From: Actinoallomurus soli
Lineage (GTDB): Bacteria > Actinomycetota > Actinomycetes > Streptosporangiales > Streptosporangiaceae
Direction of reading: 5' to 3'
NCBI RefSeq assembly: GCF_024055715.1
Contig: NZ_JAMXMV010000014.1
Location: forward strand, 124,001 to 188,000
Length of the DNA stretch: 64,000 nt
Below are positions 60,976-64,000 of the stretch, in pieces. The translations under genes and the position numbers were made by a program. Within the stretch, counting starts at the first letter, position 1; every line of letters begins with the position of its first letter. Below the pieces are notes generated by a model. The model worked only from the letters and a program-made list of their open reading frames with translations. It was not told where the DNA came from and made no database searches.

Positions 60976-61948
60976 TGCACACGGTGGCGCTGGCGGTCGT
61001 CGACGGGATGCTGCACTTCGAGCTGTCGCTGGCGTACGAGGTGTTCGCGGCCGACCCGACCGGCGTGGCCGACCCCTGGTACGGCCTCGCCGTCTGCGGG
61101 CCGGCCGGTTCCGGCTGGAGCCCGACCACGGCCTGGACCGGCTCCCGTACGCCGACACCGTGATCGTCCCGGCCTGGGCCGACGTCGACGAGGCCCCGCC
61201 TGCGGACCTGGTCGACGCGGTGCGCGCGGCCCACGACGCCGGAGCGCGCGTGGCCTCGCTCTGCACGGGCGCGTTCGTGCTGGCCGCCGCCGGCCTGCTG
61301 GACGGGCGGCGCGCGACGACGCACTGGGCGCACACCCGGGTCCTCGCCATCCGCTACCCGCGGGTGGAGGTGGACCCGGACGTCCTGTACGTGGACAACG
61401 GCAGCGTGCTCACCTCCGCCGGCAAGGCCGCCGCCATGGACCTGTGCCTGCACCTGATCCGTCTCGACCACGGCTCGTCGGTCGCCAACGCGGTCGCCCG
61501 CCGTCTGGTGGTGCCGCCGCACCGGGACGGCGGCCAGGCGCAGTTCGTCACCACCCCGGTGCCCGCCCCGGGCAATCACCCGCTCGCCGGGCTGTTCCCC
61601 TGGGTGATGGAGCGGCTGGACCGGCCGCTGACCGTGGAGGACCTGGCCCGCCGGGCGCGGATGAGCTCGCGGAACCTGGGCCGTCATTTCCGGGCGGTGA
61701 CCGGCACCACTCCCTTGCAATGGCTGCTGACCCAGCGGATCCGCCGCGCCCAGGAACTGCTGGAGAGCACCGACGATGGCGTGGACGCCATCGCGGCGGC
61801 CACCGGCATGGGCACCGCGACGACGCTGCGCCGGCACTTCAACCGCACGGTCGGCGTCCCCCCGGACACCTATCGCCGTACCTTCCGCGCGCGGACCGGT
61901 CCGGGCCCGGCCGGTGACACCACCCATGGTCCGCCGGAACCGCGCTGA
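60975..61948 (+). pseudogene. GlxA-family (DJ-1/AraC) regulator, frameshifted
   Basis: Two frames together form a complete GlxA-type regulator of about 324 residues. The first (ATG 60975) gives MHTVALAVVDGMLHFELSLAYEVF to about residue 46. The second continues FRLEPDHGLDRLPYADTVIVPAWAD, LCTGAFVLAAAGLLDGRRATTHW and the C-terminal AraC helix-turn-helix pair (LTVEDLARRARMSSRNLGRHFRAVTG; IAAATGMGTATTLRRHFNRTVG) to 61948. A one-base loss near 61107-61108 in a Gly codon explains the break. The rest is intact, so this is a fresh mutation or a sequencing error. Confidence 0.85.
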
Positions 61949-62063
61949 GGCCGCCGGGCGCGACGCGCGGAACGGCCCTCGCAGGTGAGCCGCGAGTGGT
62001 CGCCGCGAATCCGCGTGGACTGGCCCTTTCCGGGTGCTCTGAAACGGCTCTACGGTGCCAGCC

Positions 62064-62663
62064 ATGAATGGGAGCGCATGGCTGGAACGTCCCTCGCTGA
62101 TCGGGCGGCACGTCCGTCTCGAGCCGCTCCGGCCCGAGCACGCGGAGGGTCTGTACGAGGCGGGCAAGGACCCCGAGGTCTGGAGGTGGCTGAACGTCCG
62201 GCAGCCGTCCGACGTCGCGGAGATGCGCCGCATGGTCGAGGAGGACCTGCGCGCGGTCGGCGCCGCGCGGCTGCCGTGGGTGCAGATCGACACCGTCACC
62301 GGGGAGGTCGCCGGCACCACGTCGTACTACGACCCCGAACCGGTGCACTGCGGCCTGTGGATCGGGCACACCTGGATCGGCGTCCGCTGGCAGCGGACCG
62401 CCCTGAACACCGAGGCGAAGCTCCTGCTGCTGGAGCGGGCGTTCGACGTGCTGGGCGCTCTCCGGGTGGGCTGGCATACCCACCACCGCAACGAACGCTC
62501 CCAGCGCGCCATCGAACGCCTCGGCGCACGCCGCGAGGGAGTGCTGCGCAGCCACCGCGTCCTGCCCGACGGGTCCGTCCGCGACACCGTCTGCTACTCG
62601 ATGCTCGCCTCGGAGTGGCCCGCCGCCCGTGACCGGCTGCGGGCCCGCCTCACCGCCGCCTGA
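62064..62663 (+). CDS. GNAT acetyltransferase (RimJ/RimL type)
   Basis: 199 residues of the GNAT fold with RHVRLEPLRPEHAEGLYEAGKDPEVWRWLNV at the start, WIGHTWIGVRWQRTALNTEAKLLLLERAFDVLGALRVGWHTHHRNERSQRAIERLGARREGVLR containing the acetyl-CoA loop region and the NxxSxxAIxxLG signature of the RimJ/L subgroup. Acceptor unknown. ATG 62064 chosen over GTG 62055. Confidence 0.88.
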   Translation: MNGSAWLERPSLIGRHVRLEPLRPEHAEGLYEAGKDPEVWRWLNVRQPSDVAEMRRMVEEDLRAVGAARLPWVQIDTVTGEVAGTTSYYDPEPVHCGLWIGHTWIGVRWQRTALNTEAKLLLLERAFDVLGALRVGWHTHHRNERSQRAIERLGARREGVLRSHRVLPDGSVRDTVCYSMLASEWPAARDRLRARLTAA

Positions 62664-62768
62664 CCCGCTCCCCGCGCGGCCGGCCCGTCCGCTCCGGCGT
62701 CGTCCCGGCCCGTCGGCGGGGGGTGAGTGCCCGCGCCGCCCGCCCCGTTTCGCGTACTGTGGCTGCGC

Positions 62769-63674
62769 ATGGCCGACTCCGAGATCGAGATCACCGCAGA
62801 GCTGGTCCACGATCTCCTCAGGGACCAGCACCCGGACCTTGCGGGGTTGCCCATCCGCGAGGTAGCGGGCGGCTGGGACAACCGGATGTGGCGCCTTGGG
62901 GATGAGCTGGCCGTGCGCATGCCGCGCACGGAACGTGCCCCGGCTCTCCAGCGCAAGGAGCGCCGGTGGCTGCCCGTCCTGGCCCCGCGTCTTCCGCTCC
63001 CGGTGCCGACTCCTGTGCGGATCGGCGAGCCGTCCGCGCGCTTCCCGAGGCACTGGAGCATGATGACGTGGGTTCCCGGCGCGCCACTCGACTGCGCCTC
63101 GATCAGCCGCGACGACCACGCGGCCGGCACTCTGGCGGGCTTCCTCAGGGCCCTCCACGTGGCGGCGCCCGCCGGGGCGCCGGCCGGTTCGGACCGCGGT
63201 GCTCACCCCAAGAAGTGCACGGACGGCTTCGAAGAGTTCTTGCGGGCCGTTGTCCCCGGCGGCGTTACCGCCGATGTCCGGGCCATCCGGGACGTCTGGG
63301 ACGATGCCGTCGCGGCCCCCGAGTGGGAGGCTCCGCCGGTATGGCTGCACGGTGATCTCCATCCCGCGAATGTCGTCGTCTCGGAGGGGACGCTCTCGGG
63401 CGTGATCGATTTCGGCGACATGTGCGCCGGCGACCCGGCGTGGGACCTCGCGGCCGCGTGGCTGCTCCTTCCGGCGGGCGCGGGTTCACGGTTCTTCGAG
63501 GCGTACGCGCAGGCGGACGAGGCGACGATCCGGCGCGCCCGCGGGTTGGCCGCTCTAAAGAGCCTCTTCCTGATCCTCATGGGCCAGAACGGGGAACGAG
63601 GCATTCCCGGCGGCAAGCCGACATGGGGACCCGCCGGCCGGGTGGCGCTCGATCGTGTTCTGGCATTCAGCTGA
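62769..63674 (+). CDS. Aminoglycoside phosphotransferase-family kinase
   Basis: 301 residues of the APH fold. Catalytic loop WLHGDLHPANVVV (HGD.HxxN) and metal-binding IDFGDMCAGDPAWDLA are intact, with the N-terminal VAGGWDNRMWRLGDELAVRMPR contributing the ATP-binding lysine-equivalent (Arg here in VRMPR). It could phosphorylate an aminoglycoside, macrolide or a metabolite such as fructosamine or homoserine. ATG 62769 preferred; an upstream GTG is possible. Confidence 0.88.
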   Translation: MADSEIEITAELVHDLLRDQHPDLAGLPIREVAGGWDNRMWRLGDELAVRMPRTERAPALQRKERRWLPVLAPRLPLPVPTPVRIGEPSARFPRHWSMMTWVPGAPLDCASISRDDHAAGTLAGFLRALHVAAPAGAPAGSDRGAHPKKCTDGFEEFLRAVVPGGVTADVRAIRDVWDDAVAAPEWEAPPVWLHGDLHPANVVVSEGTLSGVIDFGDMCAGDPAWDLAAAWLLLPAGAGSRFFEAYAQADEATIRRARGLAALKSLFLILMGQNGERGIPGGKPTWGPAGRVALDRVLAFS

Positions 63675-63716
63675 GCCGGCCCTCTCCCGCATCGGCCCCG
63701 TTCCAAGGATCCCCGG

Positions 63717-64000
63717 ATGAGCGCACCCCGATCGTTCTTGCTGCCGCCCGTCGCGACCACCACGGGCCGGCTCCTGGCGGAGGCGGCCGTGTGGCGGGGA
63801 ATGGACGTGCGCACGCTGCCCGGTCCTCCGATCCCGGCCGACCTGAGCGGCCGCGCCCACCTGTACGGCGGCGAGCGCTTCGCCGACGCGGTGACGGCCG
63901 CGCTGGACATGGCCCTGTTGGACCCGCCTCTGGATCTGCTCGCGGCCCTGCCCGCGTACTTCACCGGCAGACACGTCGAGCTGATCACCCTGGGGCAGTC
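63717..64000 (+). CDS. Start of an ATP-grasp-domain-like protein (cut by window)
   Basis: An open frame from ATG 63717 continues past base 64000 without stop. Its 94 visible residues (MSAPRSFLLPPVATTTGRLL; AHLYGGERFADAVTAALDMALLDPPLDLLAALPAYFTGRHVEL) resemble the N-terminus of actinobacterial ATP-grasp proteins (DUF4343 type) encoded near kinases. Only the N-terminal pre-ATP-grasp part is visible, so the catalytic residues cannot be checked. Confidence 0.55.
   Translation, partial: MSAPRSFLLPPVATTTGRLLAEAAVWRGMDVRTLPGPPIPADLSGRAHLYGGERFADAVTAALDMALLDPPLDLLAALPAYFTGRHVELITLGQ

Noticed and set aside
60620-61107. 5' part of the long frame leading into the GlxA regulator
   Set aside because: It is antisense to the dehydrogenase-like gene; the true N-terminus lies in the other frame from 60975, so this is a frameshift, not a longer protein.

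Overview
This window is chromosomal DNA of a high-GC actinomycete. Codons are strongly G/C-ending, GTG and TTG starts are common, neighbouring genes often overlap as ATGA or GTGA, and there are many TetR/MarR/LysR/GlxA regulators, secreted CAZymes, partner-switching (SpoIIE/STAS/anti-sigma) proteins, a DUF3040 protein and an Rv2578c-type radical SAM protein. A spore-forming or filamentous genus (Streptomyces or Actinomadura type) fits, but the genus cannot be fixed from the sequence alone. I found no rRNA, tRNA, CRISPR array or intact insertion sequence.

Layout. 0-9.3 kb: MacB/FtsX-type ABC exporter, aldo/keto reductase, secreted GH16 glucanase with lectin and F5/8C modules, FAD amine oxidase, secreted GH8 enzyme. 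9.4-15.3 kb: an amide-utilisation island (formamidase/acetamidase, APC permease, a signal-less Leu-binding-type receptor resembling AmiC, a divergent MarR and a YtcJ-type amidohydrolase). 15.4-22.7 kb: secreted phosphoesterase behind PhoP-box-like repeats, radical SAM protein, LysR/EamA divergon, M50-CBS protease, GHL10 lipoprotein, DUF3040 protein. 23.0-25.0 kb: a SnoaL-like protein divergent from an ECF sigma factor that overlaps a fused O6-alkylguanine methyltransferase/Ada zinc-domain protein. 25.1-32.0 kb: acyltransferase, NERD protein, alpha/beta hydrolase and a large AAA+-like protein with a ruined P-loop. 32-38.8 kb: EamA transporter, DrrAB-like exporter with TetR, a second TetR with an ABC-F protein, arylamine N-acetyltransferase. 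38.8-40.8 kb: a gene-poor stretch with a short HxlR gene and a methyltransferase. 40.9-44.0 kb: TetR with twin operators, divergent from an SnoaL/NmrA/hydrolase operon.

44.1-53.4 kb is a coherent catabolic locus: livG-livF-binding protein-livH-livM-3-hydroxybutyrate dehydrogenase on the minus strand, then a GAF/PucR-type regulator, with a divergent secreted esterase. It reads as extracellular hydrolysis of a hydroxyacid ester, ABC import and cytoplasmic oxidation. Between dehydrogenase and regulator lie two short hairpins that look like right-end/omega-RNA scars of a TnpB-type transposon.

53.4-59.8 kb is a partner-switching signalling island: STAS and GAF-SpoIIE phosphatase on one strand, and on the other a 1402-residue hybrid carrying PAS, GAF, histidine kinase, receiver, PAS, GAF, SpoIIE phosphatase and RsbW-like kinase domains, with its own STAS partner overlapping its stop codon. 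The end holds an enoyl-reductase/saccharopine-dehydrogenase-like protein, a frameshifted GlxA regulator, a GNAT acetyltransferase, an aminoglycoside-phosphotransferase-like kinase and the start of an ATP-grasp-like gene cut by the window edge.
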